This document shows, one piece after another, positions 1-7,082 of a DNA stretch of 32,688 nucleotides (its first letter is position 1; each line of letters begins with the position of its first letter). The stretch spans positions 1 to 32,688 of the forward strand of contig NZ_MUMI01000162.1 in the NCBI RefSeq assembly GCF_002155975.1, in the 5' to 3' direction. A program made the translations under genes and the position numbers. The DNA is from Amycolatopsis kentuckyensis (lineage in GTDB: Bacteria; Actinomycetota; Actinomycetes; Mycobacteriales; Pseudonocardiaceae). The notes beneath the pieces are model-generated. The model saw only the letters and a program-made list of their open reading frames with translations, ran no database searches and was not told the origin of the DNA.

Positions 1-797
1 GTCCCGGCCGGGACCCGCAAGACCCGCCTTGGGTACGTCTCCGCCTTCTACCGCGAGATGTGCCTGCGCAAGAAGACGACGTTCGAGGTGCCCGGGTCCG
101 GGCTCTGCGGGTCGCCGCACGGACCTACCGCGGCCGCGGCCCGCGCGAGGCCCGCGAGCTCGTCGCGCTGCGGCACGCGGCGATGGTCGACCTGCTGACC
201 GCCACCGGCATCCGCGCCGACGAACTCTGCTCGGCGACCGTTCCAACCTGCGTCGCGTCGGCCCGGACGGGCGGCCCGCCCTGCATGTCCACGGCAAGGG
301 CGCGAAGAACAGATAAGTGCGGACCACCGCCGTCGCCTTGGCCTCCCTGGATGCCTACCTGGCCGCGCGGGACGCGCACGAGAGCGGCGCCGAGGTTACC
401 GTCGGCGGGCAGGTCGGCGGGAAACCCGCCACCACCCCCTGCTCGCGACGACCAGCGGCGCCAGGCTCGGGACCGAGCAGGTTCCCAGGTTCCCCAAGGC
501 GCTGTGCGCGAGCCTGCTGCGGGTCGCCGCGGCCAGCGGGTCCTCGACGATGCGCGCTCACGCCGCCGCGCTGCGCCCGATCACCACCACGATCCACCCC
601 CACTCTGGGCGGCACTTCTACGCCGCGTTGCCGAAGCGCACGGCGTCCACATCCGCAAGATCGCCGCCGACCTTGGCCACTCCAGCGTCGACGTGACCGA
701 GGGCTATCTCGCGGCGGCCGACACGCTGGAGGGCTCGGCCGCGCCGGTGCTGGCCGACCCCATCGCCGCCGGCGATGAACTCGCGCTCATCCCATAG
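1..797 (+). pseudogene. Decayed tyrosine recombinase (phage-type integrase), 5' end outside the window
   Basis: Recognisable integrase pieces occur in successive but different frames. A start-side piece reads RLGYVSAFYREM in frame 1. ALRHAAMVDLLTATGIRADEL follows in frame 3. Frame 2 then carries HVHGKGAKNR, an in-frame TAA at 314-316, and TTAVALASLDAYLAAR. HPHSGRHFYA near 595-624 is in frame 1 and corresponds to the HxxRH box. LGHSSVDVTEGYLAA near 676-714 is in frame 3 and is the usual C-terminal block with the LGH histidine and catalytic tyrosine. At least three frame changes and one stop mean no functional protein is made. An intact gene of this family would catalyse site-specific insertion or excision of a mobile element. 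The order of the pieces is correct, so this is one gene eroded by small indels rather than a shuffled set. Family confidence is good; the original element is unknown. Confidence 0.75.
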
Positions 798-1210
798 ACG
801 GCCGAGCCGGCGACAGCCTGACCGGGTGGCACGACGGCCCGTTGGCCAGGACGATCGGCGGGGTGCACGCCGACGGCGGAATCCACTTCTGCTGGCCTTC
901 CCTGCGGTCGCCCTCGACCACACCACCCCGGCGAAGCCGGACGAGCCGCTCCACGCCCGCGGCGGGCACTGACCCGATCGTCTGCAGGAACATCACCAGC
1001 CGACCACCTGGTTCCCCGCCCGACACCCGGTTCGCATCCCGCCGCGCTGGGCCCCCTCACACGATCCACCCCTACCTCGCCGGAAGGATTCCGACGACCG
1101 GAATACCGTCGAGACGCGAATACCGTACAAACGATGTCGACTGTCGACCACAAAGCAGGAAATCCAGGAAAAGATTCACCGATTGCCCAAAGAGGCAGGT
1201 CGAGTGCTTG

Positions 1211-1229
1211 AATGCGACGTGGTCGCATT
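1211..1229. repeat. Perfect 8-bp inverted repeat
   Basis: AATGCGAC, a 3-base loop GTG, then GTCGCATT. It lies in the low-GC gene-poor stretch after the integrase remnant. It could be a protein-binding palindrome or a recombinase arm-type site; nothing adjacent decides between them. Confidence 0.5.
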
Positions 1230-1474
1230 GCCGGCCAGCCTCCGATGATTTCGGTAAGGTAACGATGACTCCTGCTAACGGGGTATTGGTCGTTGAAATC
1301 TGGACTGGCACCCCTGGAGGTGCTTACGATTACCCAGCGTCGCACGGGCAGCAGCACACTTCTGTCCACTGTGATTGCAAACCGGATAATCACCCGGTCA
1401 CCCTGAGCGAAGGCTGGTGCGGTCGAGCGCAGGGCACATCGGATCTCGCTGGAACGGGATCCGATCATGAATCT

Positions 1475-1512
1475 CGAAGGAGGTTCCCGACTGTTGCCGG
1501 GAACCTCCTTCG
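1475..1512. terminator. Strong hairpin, terminator-like
   Basis: A perfect 15-bp stem, CGAAGGAGGTTCCCG at 1475-1489 and its complement at 1498-1512, encloses an 8-base loop. There is no clean U tract, although TTTAAGAAAGTTTTT follows. Such hairpins are the usual intrinsic terminator form in high-GC actinobacteria. No intact gene reads into it from either side, which suggests that the gene it served has been lost. Confidence 0.6.
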
Positions 1513-1692
1513 TTCATGTTTAAGAAAGTTTTTGGCGTAGTCCTACACGGGGTAGCCATCTGCGTCTCAACGGTGTAATTCTTACTCATGGTACCGGCAC
1601 CATCCGGTGCCGCCGCTCGATGGGCTGCGTTTCCAGACGCTGCTTAGCCGTTTCGAGCGGGGCGTGATCTGGCTCGACCGCACCTTGTCACG

Positions 1693-1738
1693 GAAGTGAT
1701 ATTCCGCAGCTCCCTCCGCGGGAATACATGATCACTTC
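1693..1738. promoter_or_regulatory. Imperfect inverted repeat upstream of the small membrane protein
   Basis: GAAGTGAT at 1693-1700 pairs with ATCACTTC at 1731-1738, and ATTCCGC at 1701-1707 pairs with GCGGGAAT at 1718-1725 apart from one bulged base. Five extra bases sit in the right arm between the two blocks. It ends 18 bases before the AGGAGG ribosome-binding site. It may be an operator or a structured leader controlling the gene at 1767; the choice is inference. Confidence 0.4.
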
Positions 1739-1766
1739 TAGCCGCTGGCCGCTCAGGAGGAAATTA

Positions 1767-2096
1767 ATGACCGTCGCCGCGCAGGCGGCCCCACAGCCCG
1801 CACGTCCGCGCACCTGGGCGGATGTCGGCTTGGCCGCGCTGATCGTCGTATTCACCCCGATTCTCAGGCTGGGCGGCATGGACATCAGATCCGCGCTGTT
1901 CTGGGCCACGTGCGTGATCGTGGTGGTGGCCTGGGCGATCACGCTGCCGCACTACCTGGTGAAGGTCGGCAAGCTGAGCCGACTGATCGCCCACCTGGCT
2001 CAGCAGCAAACGATGCTGGACCGCCAACTGCGCGACGGTGACCGCACCGACGAGGAAAACGACGATCCTCCCCGTATCGGCCGCCGTCCCCGGTAA
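1767..2096 (+). CDS. Small two-span membrane protein of unknown function
   Basis: 109 residues. The start at ATG 1767 is chosen because AGGAGG at 1756-1761 sits just upstream; an in-frame ATG at 1728 has no such site. Two hydrophobic stretches are seen, around residues 19-36 (GLAALIVVFTPILRL) and 44-66 (ALFWATCVIVVVAWAITL), followed by a polar, charged C-terminal tail (residues 85-109) with a possible short coiled region (LAQQQTMLDRQL). This predicts an inner-membrane hairpin with both ends in the cytoplasm. The gene stands alone between decayed sequences, with a candidate operator upstream and its own terminator 24 bases after the stop, which argues that it is expressed. I do not recognise a family. 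Holin-like proteins have a similar size and topology, and the phage remnants nearby make that possible, but there is no motif to support it. Confidence 0.7.
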   Translation: MTVAAQAAPQPARPRTWADVGLAALIVVFTPILRLGGMDIRSALFWATCVIVVVAWAITLPHYLVKVGKLSRLIAHLAQQQTMLDRQLRDGDRTDEENDDPPRIGRRPR

Positions 2097-2120
2097 CCAC
2101 CGTCGATCAACCACGAACGA

Positions 2121-2162
2121 CCCCCGCGGGAGACGCCGGCTGCTCTGCGTCTCTCGCGGGGG
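2121..2162 (+). terminator. Terminator of the small membrane protein gene
   Basis: A 16-bp stem, CCCCCGCGGGAGACGC at 2121-2136 and GCGTCTCTCGCGGGGG at 2147-2162, with one G-T pair and a 10-base loop. It starts 24 bases after the stop codon at 2096. The minus-strand oxygenase fragment ends next to it, so it marks a junction. Confidence 0.75.
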
Positions 2163-2164
2163 CG

Positions 2165-2600
2165 AGTGTTCACCGCCGGTTTGTCGGTGGCCGCCGGTAC
2201 CGTGCGACGCGGGCGTGGCCGCGCGCCTGAGAAAGAGAACCTGCTCGACCTCGGCGGACAGCTCCAGTGCTCGCGCCGGCGCCAGGAGCATCGCCGCGGC
2301 GGGGTCGCAGCGCAGGCACAGCAGGCCGAAGAAGTCGCAGCGGTCTTCGGTGAACGCGTCCTCCACGTGCGAGGCCAGCACCGTGTCGCTGCCCTCGCTG
2401 GTCTGCGCGTCCTCCCGGCCGGGCACCGGCGTCACGTGCTGGACCAGCCGTCCTTCGTAGAGAGAGGCGAAGGTGAACGGCTCCCCCACGTCCCGCCGCC
2501 CTCGCCGGCGACGACGACCCCGGCCGCGCTCGGCCCGGCCGGGGACGCCGCGGCGCTCACGCTGCTGGCGCAACTGGGTCTCGCGGAGCCAGATCGGGCC
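2165..2600 (-). pseudogene. Truncated asparagine-oxygenase-like (AsnO/VioC type) Fe(II)/2-oxoglutarate dioxygenase fragment
   Basis: On the minus strand between about 2477 and 2231 one frame reads LVQHVTPVPGRED, then HVEDAFTEDRCDFFGLLCLR, followed by a Leu/Ala-rich stretch. This matches the core of clavaminate-synthase-like L-Asn or L-Arg beta-hydroxylases: the line before the metal site, the HxE metal-binding pair (H-V-E), and the DFxxLLCLR block that follows it. Members of this family hydroxylate amino acids used by NRPS pathways and are about 330 residues long. Here only about 85 recognisable residues remain. The N-terminal part is degraded into Arg-rich non-homologous frame, and the C-terminal half with the distal His and the 2-oxoglutarate-binding Arg is absent, cut near the hairpin at 2121-2162. 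It cannot be active. The family call rests on remembered motif layout, not on a search. Confidence 0.6.
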
Positions 2601-2641
2601 GCGAGACCCCTTCGGCTGTCGGCAAGCTCCGAAGAGGAGGG

Positions 2642-2761
2642 CTTTTTACCTTCGTCGGCCCCTGCCGCTTCTCGCACTTCGACGACGGCGAACCGGTAGC
2701 CAAGCCCCACCCGGAAGCCTGGATTCAGATCGCCGCGGTCTCGATGGACCAGACCCGCGTG
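2642..2761 (+). pseudogene. Phage terminase large-subunit fragment
   Basis: Frame 2 reads FTFVGPCRFSHFDDGEPV and then HPEAWIQIAAVSMDQTR over about 40 codons. The pattern HPxxWIQIAAVSxxQT is typical of the ATPase domain start of terminase large subunits in actinophages and their prophages, the motors that package DNA into capsids. Nothing of the rest of this protein (Walker motifs, nuclease domain) is visible on either side: upstream is the oxygenase fragment and downstream the frame degenerates. It is a small internal scrap of a roughly 500-residue protein and not functional. With the integrase remnant it indicates that a phage or phage-derived element once occupied this spot. Confidence 0.6.
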
Positions 2762-2881
2762 TGCGGCCCATCCCGGCAGCATTGCGGTTCACGGTCAGGC
2801 CGCATACGGCGCCGGCCGCCCGAAAGGGCAGATTCGTGGCCGGTGGGTATTCGCGGTGCGTTTTCTGCGCTCCTCCGTTCA

Positions 2882-2902
2882 CGAACCGCACTCCGCGGTT
2901 CG
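2882..2902. promoter_or_regulatory. Inverted repeat before the protease gene
   Basis: CGAACCGC at 2882-2889 and GCGGTTCG at 2895-2902, loop ACTCC, ending 8 bases before the GAGGAG ribosome-binding site at 2911-2916. Its placement suggests an operator or a translation-controlling hairpin for the gene at 2922. Confidence 0.45.
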
Positions 2903-2921
2903 GAACCAGCGAGGAGTGACC

Positions 2922-4082
2922 ATGACCGACCAAGCACCTTGGAGCCAGGCGCGGCTGCTCGAATTCGAGCCCGAGAGCGAAGGCGAGGACACCCGGCCCT
3001 GGGGCTTGGTGACCGATTCGGCCACCACGTGGTGGTCCGGCGAGGAGCACGGCGTCGCACTGGAGCGCAGCACGGTCCATCGCGGCGCGTTCACGCTGCG
3101 CACGGACGGCCCTCTCCTGGCCGGCTTGCCCGGGCTCGAAGCCTACGAGGAGACGGTCCACACCCGTACGCCGGCGCAGCGCGCGAACCGCACGCCGCGC
3201 CGGACCCCGAGCGCCGCGCCGTCGGGCGCCCCCTACCGGCCGAAGGGCGTTCCCTTGGGCATCGCCCCGAAGACGACCAGGTCGCTCGACCCGACGCGGC
3301 GGGGTATCACCTCCCGCGGCGGCAAGACCCTCCTGTCCGAAACCCACAGCACAATCATCGACGGCGAGTCCCGGGCGCTGGTGTACCCCTCGTCCTACCC
3401 GTACACCGCGGTCTGCAAGCTCTACAGCAGCTACCAGCCGACTGCGGGCGCGAGCTGGGTGCCCGCCGGCGAGGCGACCGGGTACCTGATCGGCCGGAGC
3501 ACGATGATGACCAGCGGCCACGTGGGACCGCCGACGAACGGGGCGGCGTGGGCGATCAAGGTCATCCCCGCCTGCTGGAACGGCCAGTCCGTGTTCGGGG
3601 CCGGCGTGGTCAGCTACGTCCGGGGCTACCACTCGTGGAACTCCGACTCGGGCAGTGACATCAAGGTCTGCCAGCTGTGGGATCCGCTTGGCGACCGCGT
3701 CGGCTACTTCGGCTACCGGGGCTACAACAGCGCGTGGGAAGACGGCGACTACTGGACCATGGCGGGCTTCCCGTACGACATCAGCCTGACGTCGATGTCG
3801 TACGAGTCCGCCATCGCCGTACGCGACGACGACGATGGTGACGACATCAACGTCAACGGCACGACCTACGACACGACCCAGGTCGAGAGTGACGCGGACG
3901 AGGCGTCCGGAGTGTCCGGCGCGCCCTTGTGGGGCTGGTGGGACGACGGGCCGTACGCGATCGGCGTCCACCACGGCGTCGAGCACGACGGGACGATCTT
4001 CGGCACGGAGACGCTGTCATGCGCCTCGGGCGGCGCGGGCTTCACGCAGGCTGCCGCCTGGGGCCGCAGCTCCTGGGGCTGA
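2922..4082 (+). CDS. Trypsin-fold serine protease without a visible signal peptide
   Basis: 386 residues. ATG 2922 follows GAGGAG at 2911-2916. The N-terminal ~130 residues are polar and low in recognisable features, with a Thr/Pro/Arg-rich stretch around residues 82-115. The C-terminal ~220 residues form a chymotrypsin/V8-like peptidase domain. The probable catalytic triad is His200 (in MMTSGHVG), Asp246 (in SGSDIKV) and Ser332 (in GVSGAPLW, the GxSGxP motif with Ala for the usual Gly). Members cleave peptide bonds and are mostly secreted, but this N terminus (MTDQAPWSQARLLEFEPE) is acidic and not a Sec or Tat signal. It may act inside the cell, be exported by another route, or be a zymogen whose long N-terminal part is removed. 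A single gene, with hairpins after the stop. Family confidence is high; the substrate is unknown. Confidence 0.85.
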   Translation: MTDQAPWSQARLLEFEPESEGEDTRPWGLVTDSATTWWSGEEHGVALERSTVHRGAFTLRTDGPLLAGLPGLEAYEETVHTRTPAQRANRTPRRTPSAAPSGAPYRPKGVPLGIAPKTTRSLDPTRRGITSRGGKTLLSETHSTIIDGESRALVYPSSYPYTAVCKLYSSYQPTAGASWVPAGEATGYLIGRSTMMTSGHVGPPTNGAAWAIKVIPACWNGQSVFGAGVVSYVRGYHSWNSDSGSDIKVCQLWDPLGDRVGYFGYRGYNSAWEDGDYWTMAGFPYDISLTSMSYESAIAVRDDDDGDDINVNGTTYDTTQVESDADEASGVSGAPLWGWWDDGPYAIGVHHGVEHDGTIFGTETLSCASGGAGFTQAAAWGRSSWG

Positions 4083-4115
4083 GCTGTGCCGGGTGGCTGA
4101 TCGCCGGGGTGAGCG

Positions 4116-4183
4116 GGTGCCGCCGCCCGCCCCGGCACCGGTCGGTGGGCCGCGACACGGTTTTCGGTGTGGGCCGCCCACCG
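4116..4183 (+). terminator. Two consecutive hairpins after the protease gene
   Basis: GGTGCCG at 4116-4122 pairs with CGGCACC at 4133-4139, and CGGTGGGC at 4143-4150 pairs with GCCCACCG at 4176-4183 with an inner CAC/GTG pair. They start about 34 bases after the stop codon and probably end transcription of the protease gene. The remaining bases to 4324 show nothing identifiable. Confidence 0.5.
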
Positions 4184-4324
4184 AGCCGTTCACCCACAGA
4201 GACCCGGCATCGCGAGTTTCGCCTTCAAACGCCGGTGGCGCGGCCTCACCGACGACGGTTGCGGCCCCCGACATGGATTGCTGCTGTCGTCGGCGAGCCG
4301 GTTCACGAGCGAGCAGATGTGGTG

Positions 4325-4903
4325 TCAGCCGGCGAGTTGCTCGCTTCGGGAGTCCTGCAGCGCTGCGGCGGCAGGGGTGCGCCGGGCTCTGCCCAAGCAT
4401 CGGGCTCTGGACGGCCCGATCGAGCCGATCGGAATACCCAGAATCTCGCTGATTTCCTGGTAGGGCTTGGATGGGTCACTGAACAGCAGCAAGAGTAGCC
4501 GCCGGTCTCGGCTGGGCAGCGCTGCCATGATTTGCCGGACCGCATCACGCAGTTCGCGGCCGATCAGGTCAGCGTCGAACTCGGGCTCCACCACCTCGCG
4601 GAAGAGTGCAGGATCGGTCGGGATCTGGTGCTGCCTGTTCCGCAGCAGCTTCAGGCACTCGCGCTGCGCGACAGTTCGCAGCCAGCCGGGCAGTGCCTCC
4701 GGCTCGCGGATACGATCCAGACTTGTCATCAGCCTCAACCACACTGAGCCGCAAACGTCCTCGGCGTCCGCGTCTCTGATACCGAAGCGGCGGCAAACCG
4801 CGAGGCCGAGTGGCGTGTACCGACCGACGATCTCCCGCCACGCCGTATCCATGCCGAGCGCGGCGTCGCGAAGTAATGGTGCTGCGGGCAATTCTTGATG
4901 CAT
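4325..4903 (-). CDS. ECF-type RNA polymerase sigma factor
   Basis: 192 residues. ATG at 4903 follows a strong GAGGAGG (complement at 4909-4915). The region-2 part, roughly residues 10-80, includes AWREIVGRYTPLGLAVCRRF and the DAEDVCGSVWLRL core-binding helix. The region-4 part, roughly 125-180, contains LPSRDRRLLLLLF and the helix-turn-helix YQEISEILGIPIGSIGPSRA. The length is normal for a minimal ECF sigma factor, a subunit that directs RNA polymerase to a small promoter set in response to a signal. No anti-sigma gene lies next to it: the downstream neighbour is the convergent protease and the upstream one an ArsR-like regulator. Its control is therefore not visible here. The last ~15 residues are Ala/Ser-rich tail. 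Confidence 0.88.
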   Translation of the reverse strand: MHQELPAAPLLRDAALGMDTAWREIVGRYTPLGLAVCRRFGIRDADAEDVCGSVWLRLMTSLDRIREPEALPGWLRTVAQRECLKLLRNRQHQIPTDPALFREVVEPEFDADLIGRELRDAVRQIMAALPSRDRRLLLLLFSDPSKPYQEISEILGIPIGSIGPSRARCLGRARRTPAAAALQDSRSEQLAG

Positions 4904-5070
4904 GATTCCTCCTCGGGCTCCCCCCGGTCTCGCCCGTCCTCGTTGTTCACCTTGTGCCGACCCCTGAGGAGCAGGCCGCAGCGAGTTTCGGCTGGTAGAC
5001 AGGCATCACTGCCGCGAGTGCGGACGTGCCTCGACGTGGGGAGCACACCGTGCTGCGATCCGTGTTCCCA

Positions 5071-5101
5071 TCGTCGCCAGGCGGCCGCGGCGGCGCGACG
5101 A
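5071..5101 (-). terminator. GC-rich hairpin directly after the DUF5937-type regulator
   Basis: TCGTCGC at 5071-5077 pairs with GCGACGA at 5095-5101, enclosing a very GC-rich 17-base interior. It abuts the TAA stop of the minus-strand gene ending at 5102. Confidence 0.4.
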
Positions 5102-6079
5102 TTAGGGCAGAACCGAATCTCCGTGCAGCAGGCCGGCACCGCGCGGGGTGCGTTCGTAGAGCACGACCCGGCCGGCGCGGCGAGAGCGGACCAAGTTGTT
5201 CAGGCGCAGCACGGTGAGGTGTTCGCTCACCGTTGCGGGCGTGACGCCGAGTTGCTCCGCGAGTTCCGTGGTTGACCGGGGCAGGTCGAGCAACGCGAGC
5301 AACGTCGCCCTGCTGCGGCCGACGAGATCTGCAAGCGGGGCATGCGCGACCGGCGGTGCCGGTGCCCACAGCCCACCGACACCGCGCGCGGGGTACCCGA
5401 TCGAGACCTGGTCGTGGCCGTCGCAGATGCTGAGCTTCGGCCAGATGAACGCACCCGGCTTGAGCAGCACGCCCACGCCGTTCACCATGTGCCGGACGTC
5501 GTGGTGCGGCAGCAGGACCCGGAGCCGGTCTTCGGCGTACTCGATCTGCGGGTGGAGGTCGTCGAAGAGCCGAGCGAGGCCGCCGCCGGTCAGCCTCGCC
5601 GACCGGTGGGCGAAGTCGGCTTCGTGCAGCGCACACAGCCGCGGCCACACGGGCTCGATCGCGGCGCGCCAGTACTCGGAGAGCAGGTCGCAGAGCGGCC
5701 CGAGCGCGCGCCCGGGATCGTCGTACAGTGGCCGCACCACCGGAGGGATCTCCGCCGACGCCCAGTATTCGTCGAAGTAGCACCGGACACCGGCGTCGTC
5801 CGTGGCGCGCACGCGCTCGAGCTGGCTGTCGAATTTATCGCCGGGCTCCGTCAGCGGGTTGAGGAACCCCGGGAAGACGTCGTCGAGCGACAGCAGGGTG
5901 AACAGCACCGTGAGGTCGAGACCAGCCAACCGGGCCCGGGCCAACGACACCCACGGGCGGTGCAGGTCCGTACCCCGCCGGCCCGTCAGCACGTAGACGC
6001 TGTTGCGGAGCTCTTCCATCGGCGAGCGGGCGAACCGCACCTTCGCCAGGTCGAGCGTCCCCATCACGAGCTCGATCAC
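5102..6079 (-). CDS. ArsR-like winged-helix regulator with DUF5937-type N-terminal domain
   Basis: 325 residues from GTG 6079 (VIELVMGTLDLAKVRFARSP), the usual beginning of this family, which typically opens with MIEL-like residues and a VRFAxSP motif. Residues 1-250 form the family-specific domain of unknown ligand. Residues ~255-315 contain a winged helix: STTELAEQLGVTPATVSEHL is the helix-turn-helix, followed by LNNLVRSRRAGRVVLYERT, the wing. Proteins of this kind are transcription repressors or activators of neighbouring genes. No ribosome-binding site precedes the GTG. Instead TAGTAT (complement at 6087-6092) lies about 7 bases before it, which fits a leaderless transcript. A palindrome at 6180-6195 may be its operator. 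The target gene is not obvious; the gene at 6348 lies upstream in the same direction. Confidence 0.82.
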   Translation of the reverse strand: MIELVMGTLDLAKVRFARSPMEELRNSVYVLTGRRGTDLHRPWVSLARARLAGLDLTVLFTLLSLDDVFPGFLNPLTEPGDKFDSQLERVRATDDAGVRCYFDEYWASAEIPPVVRPLYDDPGRALGPLCDLLSEYWRAAIEPVWPRLCALHEADFAHRSARLTGGGLARLFDDLHPQIEYAEDRLRVLLPHHDVRHMVNGVGVLLKPGAFIWPKLSICDGHDQVSIGYPARGVGGLWAPAPPVAHAPLADLVGRSRATLLALLDLPRSTTELAEQLGVTPATVSEHLTVLRLNNLVRSRRAGRVVLYERTPRGAGLLHGDSVLP

Positions 6080-6086
6080 CCAGCCG

Positions 6087-6115
6087 ATACTACGCACCGC
6101 AAGGGTTCGGTGACA
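6087..6115 (-). promoter_or_regulatory. Promoter placing transcription start at the GTG of the regulator
   Basis: On the minus strand a -10 element TAGTAT (6092-6087) lies so that transcription would begin within one or two bases of the GTG at 6079. CTGTCA, matching TTGACA at four of six positions, is 18 bases further upstream. Lack of a Shine-Dalgarno sequence supports leaderless translation. Confidence 0.45.
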
Positions 6116-6179
6116 GCCACAGGAACGGCAGCCGTATCGGCAGCTTCGTGCTCGGCATCGGCGCTGGCGCCGAGCGAAT

Positions 6180-6195
6180 GTCAACCCAAGTTGAC
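6180..6195. promoter_or_regulatory. Palindrome GTCAAC-ccaa-GTTGAC, candidate operator
   Basis: A perfect 6-bp inverted repeat with a 4-base centre, about 100 bases upstream of the ArsR-like regulator's start and 150 bases past the stop of the gene at 6348. Dimeric winged-helix regulators often bind such sites near their own gene. Autoregulation is inference. Confidence 0.4.
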
Positions 6196-6347
6196 TCTCC
6201 CGCCCGTGAGTGATTGAGACTTTCCGCAGGTCACCGGAGTGGATCATCGCCGCCAGCGGCTGCAGTCCGACGCCGGCTGATGGATCGTCCGTTCGGATCG
6301 CGCAAGCGGCTGTACGACGTCGCACCGGGCACTTTCAGGTCCTGCCG

Positions 6348-6983
6348 TCAAGACGGGGCCTCTGGAGCCAGGTCGGCGATTTTCTGTGCTGACCAGTGCC
6401 CCTGGACCCCGGGCAGTGGCGCCAGGTATTCGGCGATCTTCGGGTAAGACCAGCCGTACGCCTCCCGCAATCCGCCCACGAGCATGGCCAGATAGGCGGC
6501 CGACGGTGGGTTCTTCTCGATTTCCGACGCCGACCACGGTGCCGTGAACGTCAGGACGGGGAAGCCGTCGAGATCGCCGAGGTGCAGCAACGTCTCGTAG
6601 CGACCCGGCCCGAGCTGATCGCGGCCCGTCCGCAGCACGGTGGTCAGATCCAGGTCCGGCCCCGGCTCGCGGTACATCTCCTGCTCGGCGATGTCGGCGA
6701 ACTGCCCGGCGGTCACCAGGTACGACCGCATCGCCGCCCGGCCCGGCAGCTGCGGGTCGAAGAACGCCCGGCCACCGTGCCAGACCGGCGACTCGGTGGC
6801 GAAGTAGACCCCGCCGGGGAACTCGCTCGCCACGACGCGACGCGCCGGACTGCGGTCCCGACATCCGACGTAGGAACGCTGGGCACCCAGCGGAGTTCCT
6901 CCTTCGAGGTAACACCGCAACCGCGCCGAGTACAGGTTGGATCCGTAGCTGGCGTACCAGACCAACGGCGGTGGCATCCCCAT
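6348..6983 (-). CDS. Gamma-glutamylcyclotransferase-fold protein (often labelled 'histone deacetylase')
   Basis: About 211 residues from ATG 6983; a second ATG at 6977 is equally possible and neither has a strong ribosome-binding site. TACCGT 6 bases before the first ATG may make it leaderless. The N terminus VWYASYGSNLYSARLRCYL carries the YxSYGSNL motif of the gamma-glutamylcyclotransferase/AIG2 fold, whose glycine-rich loop binds the substrate. In that fold a glutamate acts as acid/base; candidates here cannot be fixed without alignment. Actinobacterial homologues with this beginning are often annotated as histone deacetylases, which the sequence does not support. Substrate unknown; probably a soluble cytoplasmic enzyme. 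It lies 100 bases after the HAF-repeat gene in the same direction, but with a different predicted location. Confidence 0.7.
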   Translation of the reverse strand: MGMPPPLVWYASYGSNLYSARLRCYLEGGTPLGAQRSYVGCRDRSPARRVVASEFPGGVYFATESPVWHGGRAFFDPQLPGRAAMRSYLVTAGQFADIAEQEMYREPGPDLDLTTVLRTGRDQLGPGRYETLLHLGDLDGFPVLTFTAPWSASEIEKNPPSAAYLAMLVGGLREAYGWSYPKIAEYLAPLPGVQGHWSAQKIADLAPEAPS

Positions 6984-7082
6984 GGCACCACGGTATCGCC
7001 CGTGTCCGACACACTCGGGCCGCCCAGCTCCAGACATTTGATCTTCGCGGTTCGCGGGACCGGATACCCGGCGGCCGCGAGG

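Larger units (their letters stand above)
798..1766. other. Gene-poor stretch with several palindromes
   Basis: No reading frame here looks like a protein; the open frames have low-quality composition. From about 1085 to 1400 the base composition is visibly less GC-rich than the neighbours. The stretch contains GAATACCGT repeated at 1101 and 1118, a perfect palindrome at 1211-1229, a 15-bp terminator-like stem at 1475-1512 preceded by an 8-bp stem (ATCGGATC at 1438 with GATCCGAT at 1458), a 7-bp stem CGGCACC/GGTGCCG near 1595-1612, and an imperfect inverted repeat at 1693-1738. It may hold the old attachment region of the integrase remnant, but no att core can be shown from this window alone. 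Confidence 0.5.

Noticed and set aside
842..1540. Open frame of 232 codons after the integrase remnant
   Set aside because: No ribosome-binding site, no recognisable motif, Arg/Ser/Pro-rich; it also runs through the terminator hairpin at 1475-1512.
1607..1699. 30-codon ORF from GTG (PLDGLRFQTLLSRF, ending LDRTLSRK) before the small membrane protein
   Set aside because: The composition is protein-like, but there is no ribosome-binding site and it overlaps an inverted repeat. It could be a leader peptide; too weak to annotate.
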